Of a stretch of DNA of 64,000 nucleotides, positions 28,277 to 37,785 are shown in pieces. How positions within the stretch are numbered: position 1 is the stretch's first letter; each line of letters starts with the position of its first letter. Location of the stretch: contig CANJLD010000011.1 in assembly GCA_947475165.1 (NCBI GenBank), positions 79,709-143,708 of the forward strand. Reading direction: 5' to 3'. This DNA is from Bacteroidota bacterium. GTDB taxonomy: Bacteria > Bacteroidota > Bacteroidia > Chitinophagales > LD1. The position numbers and the translations under genes are program-made. The notes under the pieces were generated by a model. The model was not told the origin of the DNA. It saw nothing but the letters and a program-made list of their open reading frames with translations, and did not search any database.

Positions 28277-29350
28277 ATGACCCTCGCACAGGTATTTAAT
28301 TTAGTGGTTGTCAAAAAAAACCCGGCAACGCTTGTTCATTTTTTGACAGATAGATGCAATGCCCGTTGCTCGTTTTGTTTTATAGATTTTAATTCTCCAT
28401 TACACGGCAAAAGCGAATTGACTTTAGAGGAGCTCGTGCAGATAACAAAGTTGTTGCCGCGCTCTTTGATGAACATAAACTTTACAGGTGGCGAACCATT
28501 TTTGCGTAGCGATATTTTTGAAGTAGCCAATGCCTATTTTACGTATTCAGCAGTGCAAAGTATTTTCATTACATCAAACGGTTCCTTTACAGAACGCACA
28601 AAAAAATTTTGCGAAACCATTCTTGAAAAATTTCCTGATAAGGAAATTTTTATAGCACTTTCTATTGACGATTTGCCGGAGAGTCACGATAAAATAAGAA
28701 AGGTGAAAGGGTTGTTTTTAAAGTGCATGGAAACTTTTTCCATGCTCAAGCAAATCCCCAATGTTCGACCTTCGGTGTCTATTACTATTTCGCAAGAGAA
28801 CTATGAACATTCAGAAGCTATTTACGAATTGTTGCTAAACGATTATGAAGTAGATGCTGTGCAATTAATAATGGTGCGCAGCGAGGGTGTTTTTAAATTT
28901 GATGAAACCTTTCGTCAACCCATGTTGCAAGCCTACACCAAACTTTCAGAACGATTAAAAGAAGATTACAGCACTGGTAGGTTGAAAGGCTTTGACCGAA
29001 ATTCATTTCGTGGTAAAATGTTAAATCGTAAAAATGAAATTTCGAGAAATGTGCTTACGCAATATTTGCATACACACAAGTATATACACCCTTGTAAGGC
29101 GGCTTCGTTGTTTGGCATAATTACGGCTACTGGTGATGTGTATCCATGCGAAGTATTAAACAAACCACTCGGCAATTTGCGTGATTACAATTACGATTTA
29201 AAGAAATTGTGGAAAGACAACGCCGCTAACGATACGCGCGAATTTATTTCCAAAACAAATTGTCACTGCGAATACGAATGTGCCATGAGCGTGAATATAC
29301 TTTCCAATCCCAAATATCTTCCTGCTGTAGTAGCAGGTTTGGCTCAATGA
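28277..29350 (+). CDS. Radical SAM protein with C-terminal SPASM-type domain
   Basis: Predicted 357-residue enzyme with the radical SAM triplet near the N-terminus (C27, C31, C34; DRCNARCSFC) and GGEP in NFTGGEPFL. The C-terminal region has the SPASM/twitch-type pattern: a Cys in HPCKAASLFG, then VYPCEVL, GNLRDYN, and a final CHCEYEC. This is the conventional domain order, unlike most radical SAM proteins here. Its last codons overlap the GT2 gene (ATGA), so it is translationally coupled to a glycosyltransferase. Confidence 0.87.
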   Translation: MTLAQVFNLVVVKKNPATLVHFLTDRCNARCSFCFIDFNSPLHGKSELTLEELVQITKLLPRSLMNINFTGGEPFLRSDIFEVANAYFTYSAVQSIFITSNGSFTERTKKFCETILEKFPDKEIFIALSIDDLPESHDKIRKVKGLFLKCMETFSMLKQIPNVRPSVSITISQENYEHSEAIYELLLNDYEVDAVQLIMVRSEGVFKFDETFRQPMLQAYTKLSERLKEDYSTGRLKGFDRNSFRGKMLNRKNEISRNVLTQYLHTHKYIHPCKAASLFGIITATGDVYPCEVLNKPLGNLRDYNYDLKKLWKDNAANDTREFISKTNCHCEYECAMSVNILSNPKYLPAVVAGLAQ

Positions 29351-30339
29351 AAGAAGTAAGCATCATCATTCCCGCTGTAAAATGGGAACCTTTTGCTAAG
29401 CAATGTGTTACTATCTGCGCTTCTTTATTTCCACAATCGGTAATCATTCTTGTGCTGGATGATGAAACTCCGTTAAATGTTTCTGTTAAGAATTTGAATG
29501 TGATGTATGGACAGCGCGGAACAATTTCCCGAAAGAGAAATGTGGCGGTGAAAGCGGCACAAACGGAGTTTGTCGCTTTCATTGACAGCGATGCTTTTCC
29601 GCATAAAGATTGGCTAGGCAGTGCTTTAGAAACATTGAAAACGAATAAACATGTGGGAATGGTGGGAGGTCCAAACATTTCACCACTTGCTCAAGAAGAA
29701 GAAAGAAATTTAGTGGGCATGGCAACTAAGAGTTGGCTGGTGGCGGGCAAATGGAATTTTTATAAATCTGAAAAATCTACTGCCCAGTTCTGCGATAATC
29801 TACCTTCTTGTAATCTCGTTTTACGCAAGCAATTGTTTGAAGAATTAAGCGGAATGAATGAAGATTTAGAAGTAGGTGAGGATACCGACTTTTGCGCTCG
29901 CATGATTGCAAGTGGGCATGGTGTGTTTTTTAACTCTAAAGCCATCGTGTATCATTACGACAGAGAAATTGCTGCTTACTTTCGTCAGCGCATGGTGCGC
30001 GGTGCTGGCGTGTACGAACTTCTCGCAGGTAGTTCGGCACAAAAGAAAAACATTTATACCTACTTATTACTTCAACCGGTTTCTATTTTATTGTTTTGGT
30101 TGTCGTTTCCTTTAGGGTTTTGGTGGCAACCTTGGTTTTATGTAGTGGCAATAATTGGAGCGTTGTATGTTTTGCTCATACTTGTTGAGGCATTTAAGCA
30201 CAGCGCTATAATGAAACATCTTCCAATAGTGAGCGCGCTTATTTTGGCAGGAAATATTTTGCCGGGTGTGGGATTTATTTTAAAAGCATTTGGACTTTTG
30301 CCTACGTTGCATTCATTTTACAGGAACGATAAACATTGA
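29347..30339 (+). CDS. Family 2 glycosyltransferase, membrane-associated
   Basis: Predicted 330-residue GT2 enzyme. I chose the ATG at 29347 because it begins the GT-A fold (VSIIIPAVK); the ORF extends upstream only inside the previous gene. The DxD metal site is D80-S-D82 (FIDSDAFP), and the acceptor-side GEDTDFC motif follows near residue 180. Two hydrophobic segments near 235-275 and one near 290-315 anchor it to the inner membrane. It is the last gene of the operon and converges on the radical SAM gene at 30344. Confidence 0.87.
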   Translation: MKEVSIIIPAVKWEPFAKQCVTICASLFPQSVIILVLDDETPLNVSVKNLNVMYGQRGTISRKRNVAVKAAQTEFVAFIDSDAFPHKDWLGSALETLKTNKHVGMVGGPNISPLAQEEERNLVGMATKSWLVAGKWNFYKSEKSTAQFCDNLPSCNLVLRKQLFEELSGMNEDLEVGEDTDFCARMIASGHGVFFNSKAIVYHYDREIAAYFRQRMVRGAGVYELLAGSSAQKKNIYTYLLLQPVSILLFWLSFPLGFWWQPWFYVVAIIGALYVLLILVEAFKHSAIMKHLPIVSALILAGNILPGVGFILKAFGLLPTLHSFYRNDKH

Positions 30340-30343
30340 TTTC

Positions 30344-31381
30344 TTAGACGAGATTTCCCAATATACTCTGATAAGCTTCGCAAGGCTGCCAGCATTGCGG
30401 GCATTGTCCTTGCCAAATTTCCTGTTGGAGTTTTTTTGTTTCGGGCAGGTTCCAGATTTTTCCCAAATCAAAATTGTGGTCGCGAAGGCTGCCTAATTTT
30501 TTATCATAGGTTACACAAGGATAAACGGTACCCCAAGAATCAATAAAGCACGAAGCGTTTAAGGAATGACAGCGCACCGGTGTTTTACCCGTTTCCAAAT
30601 ACTTCTCTACTTTTCCTAAGTATTGGTTCTCTAAAAAACTTACAGGACCACGAGTAATGCCTCTTAACTTTTGATACTGTTTTAACTCTGCGGCAATAAT
30701 TTTTTCTGAACTAACATCTCTCAGTTCGTTTGCACCGTTATTATAAAAATGAGAAGACTCATGTGCGATGTTCACATGAAAGTCGCGCGGATTTAAATCG
30801 GGTAAAACTCTTTTTACTGCTTCGAATGTTTGCTGGTATTTGCCTGCGTTGTGTTTAGAAAGAGTCATTCCCAAAACTACTTCCACTCCTTTAATTTCCT
30901 GCAACAAGCGGAATGTTTCAATTTGTTTTTTCCATCCGCCTTTTTTCCCGCGCACTTCATCGTTGGTTTCTTCGTCACCATCTAAACTAACGGTGATGAT
31001 TAATTTGGGAGGATTCATCTTCATAATCTCTTTCACTCCATCTACCGTTTTTTGCGTGAAGTATCCGTTAGTAGGAAAGTGAATCAACGCAAGGTTTTTG
31101 CAATATTTTAAACTCGATTCAACAATGGAAACAAAATCATTTCGAATCCAAATTTCGCCACCGGTAAAATCAATCCAGTTAAAACGATTAGAGTTTTGAA
31201 AGAAAGTGGTAATCTCTTCTGTAGTCAATTCATCTTCGGGGCGTTTTTGCCAAATGTTGCAGGTCTTACATTTGTAATTGCACCAATAAGTAAGAACGAA
31301 AGTCAGCTTGTAAGGAAAAGGCAGCCGACCGAAATTAGAGGATAGAATATTTTTTGCAAGACTTAATCTTTCTCTGACCAT
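30344..31381 (-). CDS. Radical SAM protein with C-terminal SPASM-type domain
   Basis: Predicted 345-residue enzyme; the ATG at 31381 is preferred over an upstream TTG at 31405. The radical SAM triplet is C34, C38, C41 (YWCNYKCKTC), with GGE in DFTGGEIW. The C-terminal part has the SPASM-type arrangement (RCHSLNASCF, VYPCVTY, GSLRDHNFD, then CPQCWQPC). Its C-terminal region resembles that of the protein at 28277, although the N-terminal parts differ. It is a single minus-strand gene, divergent from the GT9 gene. Confidence 0.87.
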   Translation of the reverse strand: MVRERLSLAKNILSSNFGRLPFPYKLTFVLTYWCNYKCKTCNIWQKRPEDELTTEEITTFFQNSNRFNWIDFTGGEIWIRNDFVSIVESSLKYCKNLALIHFPTNGYFTQKTVDGVKEIMKMNPPKLIITVSLDGDEETNDEVRGKKGGWKKQIETFRLLQEIKGVEVVLGMTLSKHNAGKYQQTFEAVKRVLPDLNPRDFHVNIAHESSHFYNNGANELRDVSSEKIIAAELKQYQKLRGITRGPVSFLENQYLGKVEKYLETGKTPVRCHSLNASCFIDSWGTVYPCVTYDKKLGSLRDHNFDLGKIWNLPETKKLQQEIWQGQCPQCWQPCEAYQSILGNLV

Positions 31382-31429
31382 TTTAGTATCGAAATAATGG
31401 TGCAAAATAGTGATTATTGTGGAAGCGCT

Positions 31430-31459
31430 TTTGATTGTTCACTTTCGAATTTATTTTTG
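31430..31459 (+). promoter_or_regulatory. Bacteroidota-type promoter for the GT9 gene
   Basis: TTTG at 31430-31433, an 18-bp spacer and TATTTTTG at 31452-31459 match the -33/-7 consensus (TTTG/TAnnTTTG). The element lies 48 bp before the ATG at 31508, in a 126-bp divergent intergenic region. Confidence 0.5.
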
Positions 31460-31507
31460 GATTAGATAGTAGTACAGTACTCGTCAAATATTTAACATTG
31501 CTTACCA

Positions 31508-32701
31508 ATGAACATTGAGCGACTTAGGAAATTCGATTTTTTTATAGGCTCTGTATTGATTGTGTTGTTGCGACCCGCTTCTATTCTACTAGGCACTATC
31601 CTCAGGCGCAATCATGATCTGGTTATCAGAAAGCAATTAGTGGTGATGAAAATTAAAGGTGGAGGAAGTTTGCTTCTCGCTTTGCCTGCCATGTTGTCGC
31701 TACGGAAAAAATATCCTGATAAAAAATTTACACTGATTACCTCGGCTGAGGTAAAACCTTTTGCCGAATTAATGGGCGTGTTTGATGAAATTGTATTGGT
31801 AGATACTTCACATTTCATTTCTTTTTTCTTTTCCTCATTAAAAGCTATTCAAAAAGCATGGCGGGCCGATGGGCTTATCAACTTTGAAATACATTCAAAG
31901 CTCACCACGGTTTTTTCTTCTCTATCCTGCGCCCGAAACCGATTTGGTTTTTATCATGAAACCAACTCATGGCAGCGCGATGTTATCACGCACCTTTTTT
32001 TCTATAACATTACTTCACCTGTTTATATCAATTACAATCAGGTGGCACTGGCTTTAGGCGCAAACATTTTACCTTATAAAGAGGTGGCAGATTTTTTTGT
32101 TCAGCATAATCAGTTGAACGAAAAAGTTGCTAAAGAACAAACCATAAAAATTGCGTTTGCCCCTTTCTGTTCAGACCTAGGAAGAGAACGGGAGTTTTTG
32201 CCAGAACACTGGTCGAAAATTTTAAGGAACAAATTTGGAAACACACAGACATTGCTCATTATTCTTGGCGGGAAAAGTGATGTTCATCGCGCGGCTCAGT
32301 TAGAACTTCATTTAAAAGAAGCCCTGCCCGATTTGAAAATTGAAACCCGGGTTGGTAAAACAACACTTCAGCAATCAGCTGCGCTCATACAATCAGCAAA
32401 TGAATTTTTCACAATTGATTCCGGGCTTAATCACATTGCGCGGTTGATAGGTGGCGATGTGCGTATTACTTCTTATTGGGGCCCAACCGACCCCATCACC
32501 CGCCTCGCTCCGTTTCCGAATCTTATTGAAAATGTGATTTACGCAAAATTGTTTTGCTCGCCATGTGTACATGTAGTAGCCATACCTCCGTGCCGTGGCA
32601 ATAATATTTGCATGAAGCAATATGTAAAAGAAGACCTGAATCAATACTCAACCGGTGGATGGCTAATTATTTCGGACAGTGCAACACCAAAAAATATTTG
32701 A
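31508..32701 (+). CDS. Family 9 glycosyltransferase (heptosyltransferase-like)
   Basis: Predicted 397-residue GT-B enzyme related to ADP-heptose:LPS heptosyltransferases. The N-terminal domain has KIKGGGSLLLALPAM, matching the family's RxGalGDvL..tPa pattern, and an early hydrophobic stretch (8-30). The C-terminal domain has ILGGKSDV and the nucleotide-binding segment FFTIDSGLNHIARLIGG with WGPTDP near residue 325. It acts in building LPS core or another surface saccharide from a nucleotide sugar. The next gene follows after 4 bp, so the two form an operon. Confidence 0.86.
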   Translation: MNIERLRKFDFFIGSVLIVLLRPASILLGTILRRNHDLVIRKQLVVMKIKGGGSLLLALPAMLSLRKKYPDKKFTLITSAEVKPFAELMGVFDEIVLVDTSHFISFFFSSLKAIQKAWRADGLINFEIHSKLTTVFSSLSCARNRFGFYHETNSWQRDVITHLFFYNITSPVYINYNQVALALGANILPYKEVADFFVQHNQLNEKVAKEQTIKIAFAPFCSDLGREREFLPEHWSKILRNKFGNTQTLLIILGGKSDVHRAAQLELHLKEALPDLKIETRVGKTTLQQSAALIQSANEFFTIDSGLNHIARLIGGDVRITSYWGPTDPITRLAPFPNLIENVIYAKLFCSPCVHVVAIPPCRGNNICMKQYVKEDLNQYSTGGWLIISDSATPKNI

Positions 32702-32705
32702 GTTG

Positions 32706-34421
32706 ATGAAACCGTTCAAAGCATGGGGTACGCTACTTTGGCAACGTTCGCTTGCCATCGAAGAATATATAAATGCATTTTCAGTTGCCATCCTATTGAT
32801 TTTGCCAAATTTTATTTGGATAGTGCTTGATAAAAGTGTTTGGCGAGGTGACCCTGTTGGCTATGCACTCGGGTCGGCAGATCTTTATCAAAAACTAATA
32901 CAGAACCCATATGTATGGGTAAGATATTTATTTGGAGGATATAAAGGACCGTTTATATTATGGATTGGTCAGTTTTTTGTAGGCATTGGCAATTTCATTG
33001 GTTCCGTAAACTTCTCCCTGCTACTCATTCCGCTAATAGCTACACTTATTACATTCATTTTCTTATTCAAGAGTTTTGAATTGAAATTCAAAAGCAAAGC
33101 AATTGCTCTTTGCGGTTGCTTGTCCATAGCCGCTTCGCCTTTATTGAATAGTGTGTCCACGGGGTTTTGGGTAGAACCTATGCAGCTAGCCATTACTTCA
33201 TGGTTTATCTATGCCATGATAAGGGCAAGCAATTGGAGCTTTTATTTCTCATTATCGCAATTCATTATTGCCGGCTCGCTAGCAATACTGATAAAACTAT
33301 CCTCTCCTCTTTATATCATAGGCCCTGCTATCGCATTCTGGATAACCGTCTTTAGGGGTTCCCCTTCGATGAAAATGAATAGAAAGGATTTTTTTTTCCT
33401 TTTAGTTTCTTTATTGTTTTTTCTGCCAACCGCAATTTTTTATTTCAACAATTTAGCTCCTATACTCGGATTCGCGCATTTTGCCGCAACCAGCCCCTTA
33501 TTTGGCACAAAGTTATCTAAGCTTGACCTTTGGATAGAATATATAAGTAATGGTGTTTTTCTATACACCACATTTCGTTTGGTCATTCTACTGTTGTTAT
33601 TGGGTTTAATAAAAACAATTAAGCAAAAGGCCTTTGGAAATTTTGCGGCTGTGTTTGTTGTTGCTTTATTCCAAATAACCATTTTTTTTCTTGCCTGGCT
33701 TACATCTCCCAATGGCGATTACAGATATTTTTTATCCGCTGTACCATATTTCGCTATCTTAATATGCTGGAGTTTGACTATTATAAATAACCGGATACTT
33801 ACTATCATATCATTAACTTTATTTATTCTTCAATTTACTTTCGTTAATGGATTTACGTTTAGACTAACTCATTTAGATCCTTCGTACGTGAATATACGCC
33901 CGTTAATAAAAGAACGAGACAGGGAGATGAAACTTATAAATGATTTAATGCCCTTGGCAACACGTGATTCTTCAATTATTTTTGATCTGGATCCAGGGTT
34001 CGGGTTGGCTTCATTCCAATATGAACTCGCCAAACGAGATATAAAAGGGAATTGGTCCCGCTGTTGTGTTGATGTTAGTGCTTTCTTAAACATTGAGCGT
34101 CAGGAAATAGATACCGGGAAGATTAATAATGAAATAGCCTGGAAAAATGTTCTTGCATATAGCCCGGATTTTTACATTACGTGGAACTCGAGACTATCTT
34201 CTGCATTAGCCCAAATCGAGATGCGGAAAATTGATACCTATACAGCAGCCACGGTGCCTGCGCGTTGGAAAATAGCGGATAAAATGAAAAATTGTAATCT
34301 TTATGAGGTTGTTGCTTTTTCAGATTATCCGGAATTATTGGTGTACAAACGATGTGATATACCTGTAGCAAAATTTCAGAAAACTCATCTGCTTCAATCT
34401 TACTACAATGTCAACCGATAA
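32706..34421 (+). CDS. Multi-pass membrane protein, GT39/GT83-like (GT-C)
   Basis: Predicted 571-residue protein. I chose the ATG at 32706, 4 bp after the GT9 stop, over a GTG at 32679 that would overlap that gene. About eleven transmembrane segments occupy residues 22-400. The first loop has WRGDPVGYALGSAD, with an Asp after the first helix as in dolichol-phosphate-mannose-type or ArnT-type transferases, and the C-terminal 170 residues are soluble. This fits a transferase that uses polyprenyl-phosphate sugars outside the membrane. It converges on the B12-type radical SAM gene at 34506. Confidence 0.7.
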   Translation: MKPFKAWGTLLWQRSLAIEEYINAFSVAILLILPNFIWIVLDKSVWRGDPVGYALGSADLYQKLIQNPYVWVRYLFGGYKGPFILWIGQFFVGIGNFIGSVNFSLLLIPLIATLITFIFLFKSFELKFKSKAIALCGCLSIAASPLLNSVSTGFWVEPMQLAITSWFIYAMIRASNWSFYFSLSQFIIAGSLAILIKLSSPLYIIGPAIAFWITVFRGSPSMKMNRKDFFFLLVSLLFFLPTAIFYFNNLAPILGFAHFAATSPLFGTKLSKLDLWIEYISNGVFLYTTFRLVILLLLLGLIKTIKQKAFGNFAAVFVVALFQITIFFLAWLTSPNGDYRYFLSAVPYFAILICWSLTIINNRILTIISLTLFILQFTFVNGFTFRLTHLDPSYVNIRPLIKERDREMKLINDLMPLATRDSSIIFDLDPGFGLASFQYELAKRDIKGNWSRCCVDVSAFLNIERQEIDTGKINNEIAWKNVLAYSPDFYITWNSRLSSALAQIEMRKIDTYTAATVPARWKIADKMKNCNLYEVVAFSDYPELLVYKRCDIPVAKFQKTHLLQSYYNVNR

Positions 34422-34464
34422 TTATTTACTGGAACTATAAAGTAACTGGTGTTGGCAGGGGAAC

Positions 34465-34493
34465 ATCCTATTTGTAATTTTTCAAATTAGGAT
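34465..34493. terminator. Possible bidirectional terminator hairpin
   Basis: An inverted repeat of ATCCTATTTG with CAAATTAGGAT (one bulged T, 8-base loop) lies between the converging genes at 34421 and 34506. There is no clear T-tract on either side, so the call is tentative. Confidence 0.35.
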
Positions 34494-34505
34494 TTGCTTA
34501 CAATA

Positions 34506-36350
34506 CTACTTTCTCAACCCTTGTTGCTGAATAAGTTGCTCCGACAGTTCCTTCGGTAAGGAACTGTCTAAATCTCCAAGCATTTTTGTCAAAGGTCCGT
34601 TTAGCGCTGACGCATAAAACCGCTCTTCTGCAATGCTGGTTGATGTGAGCTGGCAGGTTTCCTGTATTTTGTTTTTGTAATCTTCCAATTTAGCATTTTG
34701 TTCTTCGGCACTTCTGCCGTTTGCGCTTTGTAAATGATTTTTTATTTTTTCAAACAACCGGTCGCGCAGTTCTTCGGCTGTACTGTCTATCACTATTTCT
34801 TGGCCTAAATTTGAATTTTGGTAAAATCCCTCTTTAGCATTAGGTGTTACCTTATCCCGGCTTTTTTCAAAACCCAGTAAATGAAATATTTTTTTAAATC
34901 CGGTTGGTTCATGATAAATTCCCTGCAGTTCATCCCATCGGTTTAACAAAAAGGCTTTGTCTTTTGCCGACCAGGAATGAAAATATTTTACGTAAAGCGG
35001 ATCGCCAAAGTGGTATGTAAATTTCCCTTTGCCGGTTCTACGCATAGATTCCAATACCTCGATAAGCAACAGAAAACGTTCTTTTCTTTTTTCAATATTA
35101 TTTACATCGCTTTGCCATTCCCATTGCCGGTTGCCAACGTATTGCACCACTCCGGGGCGGTCATGTAAATATTTTGCATTAGGCCCAAAGGCATTGGCAG
35201 TAACATGGCTCAATACGTTCGGGTTTTGAATAAACCAATTTAGGGTTTCCTTAAACTGCTCATCGGTTTCGGTTGGGTAGCCGTAAATAATCCAACTTTC
35301 GGTTTTAATTCCTTCATCGCCAAAGAGCCTGCATGTTTTATCGGCATCATCATAGCGTGATGATTTTCCCATAGCATGCTGTACATCCGTAGAAAAACTT
35401 TCTACCCCAAGCGATACACGCGACATACCGCTTCTGCGCAGCTTGTTTACATACGATTTCGTCAACATTTTTTCCACCCGTGTGCCATAAACGCTCCAAG
35501 GCATTACCAAACCTTCAGCAATCGTAAGGTCGCAGTATTCTTCCAATTGTTTAAATGTAACGTGCGAGATAAGTGAGTCGTCATTAAACATGTATTCAGT
35601 AATGCCATACTGTTCTACATTGCGTTTCAATTCTTCAAAAACTAACCGACCTTGCCGAGTGCGCTGTGTCAAATGATTCCATTTGTTTTCACAGTAGTTG
35701 CAATTTAAAATACAGCCTCTTGAAAACAGAATAGGCAGACGCCCGTTGCAGGGATAAGCACGAATATCAAAATCGGTAAAGTCGGGGAGTGGAATGGTAT
35801 TGATATTTTGCTGCATACCTGCACCAGTGTAGTACACCGTGCCATCTGGTTTTTTCAGCCATACTTGTTTTACTTTGTGTATGTCGCCTTTTTCTTCAAT
35901 GCACTTTACAAAGTCAACCAATAAGTTTTCGCCTTCGCCTTCAATTATATAATCACTGAATTTATAAACCTGTTCAATGTTGTCCTGATTCTCGCGGGTT
36001 AAACTTGGACCGCCAGACACAATAACCACATTGGGCAAAAGATTTTTTAATTCTTTAGCTACGAGGGCGGTGTTTTTTGTGTTAGATACAAGTAAACTGA
36101 ATCCAACTATATCGGGCTTTTGGTCGGCAATTTGCTTTGCCCAGTTTTTATAAAGATGCGGATGCGTAGCTACATATTCTTCGGCAGGTACATCCCCCAA
36201 TGCCGAAACCATCATGGGGCGAAACTGAATAGAGAAATCTATACACGTACAATCATAACCGGCTTGGGCCAAACTCGATTTCAAAAATGCCAATGCCAAA
36301 GGCGGAGTTTGTGAATCCCAAACAGGCGCCAGGGCAAGTACTACTTTCAT
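34506..36350 (-). CDS. B12-binding-type radical SAM protein
   Basis: Predicted 614-residue enzyme with an N-terminal B12-binding-type Rossmann domain (about 1-160; PPLALAFLKSSL and SGGPSLTRE segments) and a radical SAM core with C213, C217, C220 (SRGCILNCNYC). This architecture is used for methylations of unactivated carbon or phosphorus and for ring-forming reactions. No DxHxxG motif is seen in the B12 domain. The C-terminal region (about 490-614) is helical and family-specific. It is a single minus-strand gene, divergent from the SGNH hydrolase at 36482. Confidence 0.86.
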   Translation of the reverse strand: MKVVLALAPVWDSQTPPLALAFLKSSLAQAGYDCTCIDFSIQFRPMMVSALGDVPAEEYVATHPHLYKNWAKQIADQKPDIVGFSLLVSNTKNTALVAKELKNLLPNVVIVSGGPSLTRENQDNIEQVYKFSDYIIEGEGENLLVDFVKCIEEKGDIHKVKQVWLKKPDGTVYYTGAGMQQNINTIPLPDFTDFDIRAYPCNGRLPILFSRGCILNCNYCENKWNHLTQRTRQGRLVFEELKRNVEQYGITEYMFNDDSLISHVTFKQLEEYCDLTIAEGLVMPWSVYGTRVEKMLTKSYVNKLRRSGMSRVSLGVESFSTDVQHAMGKSSRYDDADKTCRLFGDEGIKTESWIIYGYPTETDEQFKETLNWFIQNPNVLSHVTANAFGPNAKYLHDRPGVVQYVGNRQWEWQSDVNNIEKRKERFLLLIEVLESMRRTGKGKFTYHFGDPLYVKYFHSWSAKDKAFLLNRWDELQGIYHEPTGFKKIFHLLGFEKSRDKVTPNAKEGFYQNSNLGQEIVIDSTAEELRDRLFEKIKNHLQSANGRSAEEQNAKLEDYKNKIQETCQLTSTSIAEERFYASALNGPLTKMLGDLDSSLPKELSEQLIQQQGLRK

Positions 36351-36481
36351 AACTTGAAATTATGTTGCCGTAAAGATGGGAAAAAATACTGCCTGATGAA
36401 GTAGTGTGTGAATATTGAAAGCAAAGACGGTTAGCGGAAAGAAAATTTATCTTCGGTTTCAGAGATTTTCAATGCCCGGCA

Positions 36482-37729
36482 ATGAATAAAATTTTTTCCC
36501 TTCTTACTACGATAATCAGAATCAAAATACCGGTTTGGATATTTATTGCCATTCCGGGCATCAGTTATCTGGGTTGGGAATATCATTGGTACAAACAAGT
36601 TGATTTAGCTTTTATAAAGTGGCATACGCATTTGGCAGTGTATGCATATCTCTGGTTGCTTGGATTTGTTTGCTACGGAATTTTCTTTCGAAATTCTGTT
36701 TCTGAAAAAGCAAAAAACAGATTTCTACTCTTCAGCGCGGTTTTGTTTTCGCTTTTTGTTTTAGAAATTTTCCTTTTGCTTACCGGTTTTACCAAAACAT
36801 ATTTTGAAGAAGTAAGCGGATACTACCGAAGCCAATACATTCCTGCTGATAAAGGCTATTACCATCTGTGGAAACCAAACGAACCACATTTTCTTAGCAA
36901 GCCCGAATATCGCTTTTGGCGACCGACCAACTCTCAGGGCTTAGGAGATGTGGAATGGGCAATTGCTAAAAAACCGAATGAGAAAAGAATAATGGCCTTA
37001 GGCGATTCATTTACCGAAGGCGATGGTGCGCCAAACGATTCGAGTTATGTGAGTTTGCTAAAGCAGCAATGTTTAGCAGCCGGTGATACTTTTATTTTCA
37101 TGAATGCAGGAGTTTGCGGCAGCGACCCGTTTATCAACTTTGTTTTATTGAGAGATCGTTTACTGCGTTATCAACCCGATATAATTATTCAGGCATTGGG
37201 CACCAACGACATGAACACCGATATAAATATTCGCGGAGGTATGGAGCGATTTCAAAAAGATGGCACACTTAAATATAACCCTGCGCCCTGGTGGGAACCC
37301 GTTTATGCAGTAAGTTATGTAAGTCGCATTTTTTTTAGTGTGGCGGGTTACAACGAACTACTCAGAAAAAAAAATATGCCCAAGGAGGAAGAAAAAAAAC
37401 TGAACACTCAGTTAGAAGATTTATTCCAACGTTACGCCACACTGTGTAAGCAGAATAATGTTCGTTTAGTTGTAGTGCTCCGTCCCGATAAACAAGAAAT
37501 TGAAAACAATAAATACGATTACAATTTTTCTGAAATTGTTCATCAGTTGAATGCCGATAGCACTGTGCAGGTAATTGACTTGTTGCCTTACTACAAAAAT
37601 TATATCGAGCAATCGCACACTACAACGGATGATTATTTTTGGGATTACGATGGTCACCATAACTCAAAAGGATATGAATTGATGGCGCAGGGCATTTATG
37701 AAAACCTTGAGCTCTTGATGAAAAATTAG
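36482..37729 (+). CDS. Membrane-anchored SGNH/GDSL hydrolase
   Basis: Predicted 415-residue paralogue of the SGNH proteins at 24327 and 25641, with the same N-terminal transmembrane segments and IKWHTH signature. Ser176 is in GDSFTEG and D390/H393 in DGHH. It shares the PEYRFWR and NSQGLGD segments with the other copies. It stands alone, divergent from the B12 radical SAM gene and convergent with the sulfotransferase-like gene. The likely role is acyl transfer or removal on a surface saccharide. Confidence 0.85.
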   Translation: MNKIFSLLTTIIRIKIPVWIFIAIPGISYLGWEYHWYKQVDLAFIKWHTHLAVYAYLWLLGFVCYGIFFRNSVSEKAKNRFLLFSAVLFSLFVLEIFLLLTGFTKTYFEEVSGYYRSQYIPADKGYYHLWKPNEPHFLSKPEYRFWRPTNSQGLGDVEWAIAKKPNEKRIMALGDSFTEGDGAPNDSSYVSLLKQQCLAAGDTFIFMNAGVCGSDPFINFVLLRDRLLRYQPDIIIQALGTNDMNTDINIRGGMERFQKDGTLKYNPAPWWEPVYAVSYVSRIFFSVAGYNELLRKKNMPKEEEKKLNTQLEDLFQRYATLCKQNNVRLVVVLRPDKQEIENNKYDYNFSEIVHQLNADSTVQVIDLLPYYKNYIEQSHTTTDDYFWDYDGHHNSKGYELMAQGIYENLELLMKN

Positions 37730-37785
37730 ATGCCCGCTGAAGAAAGATAAAAATTCTTCCAAAATGGAATATAGCAGCAATTTCC

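Noticed and set aside
37739..37759. GAAGAA/TTCTTC hairpin between converging genes as a terminator
   Set aside because: The stem is short and weak, with a long A-rich loop and no T-tract.
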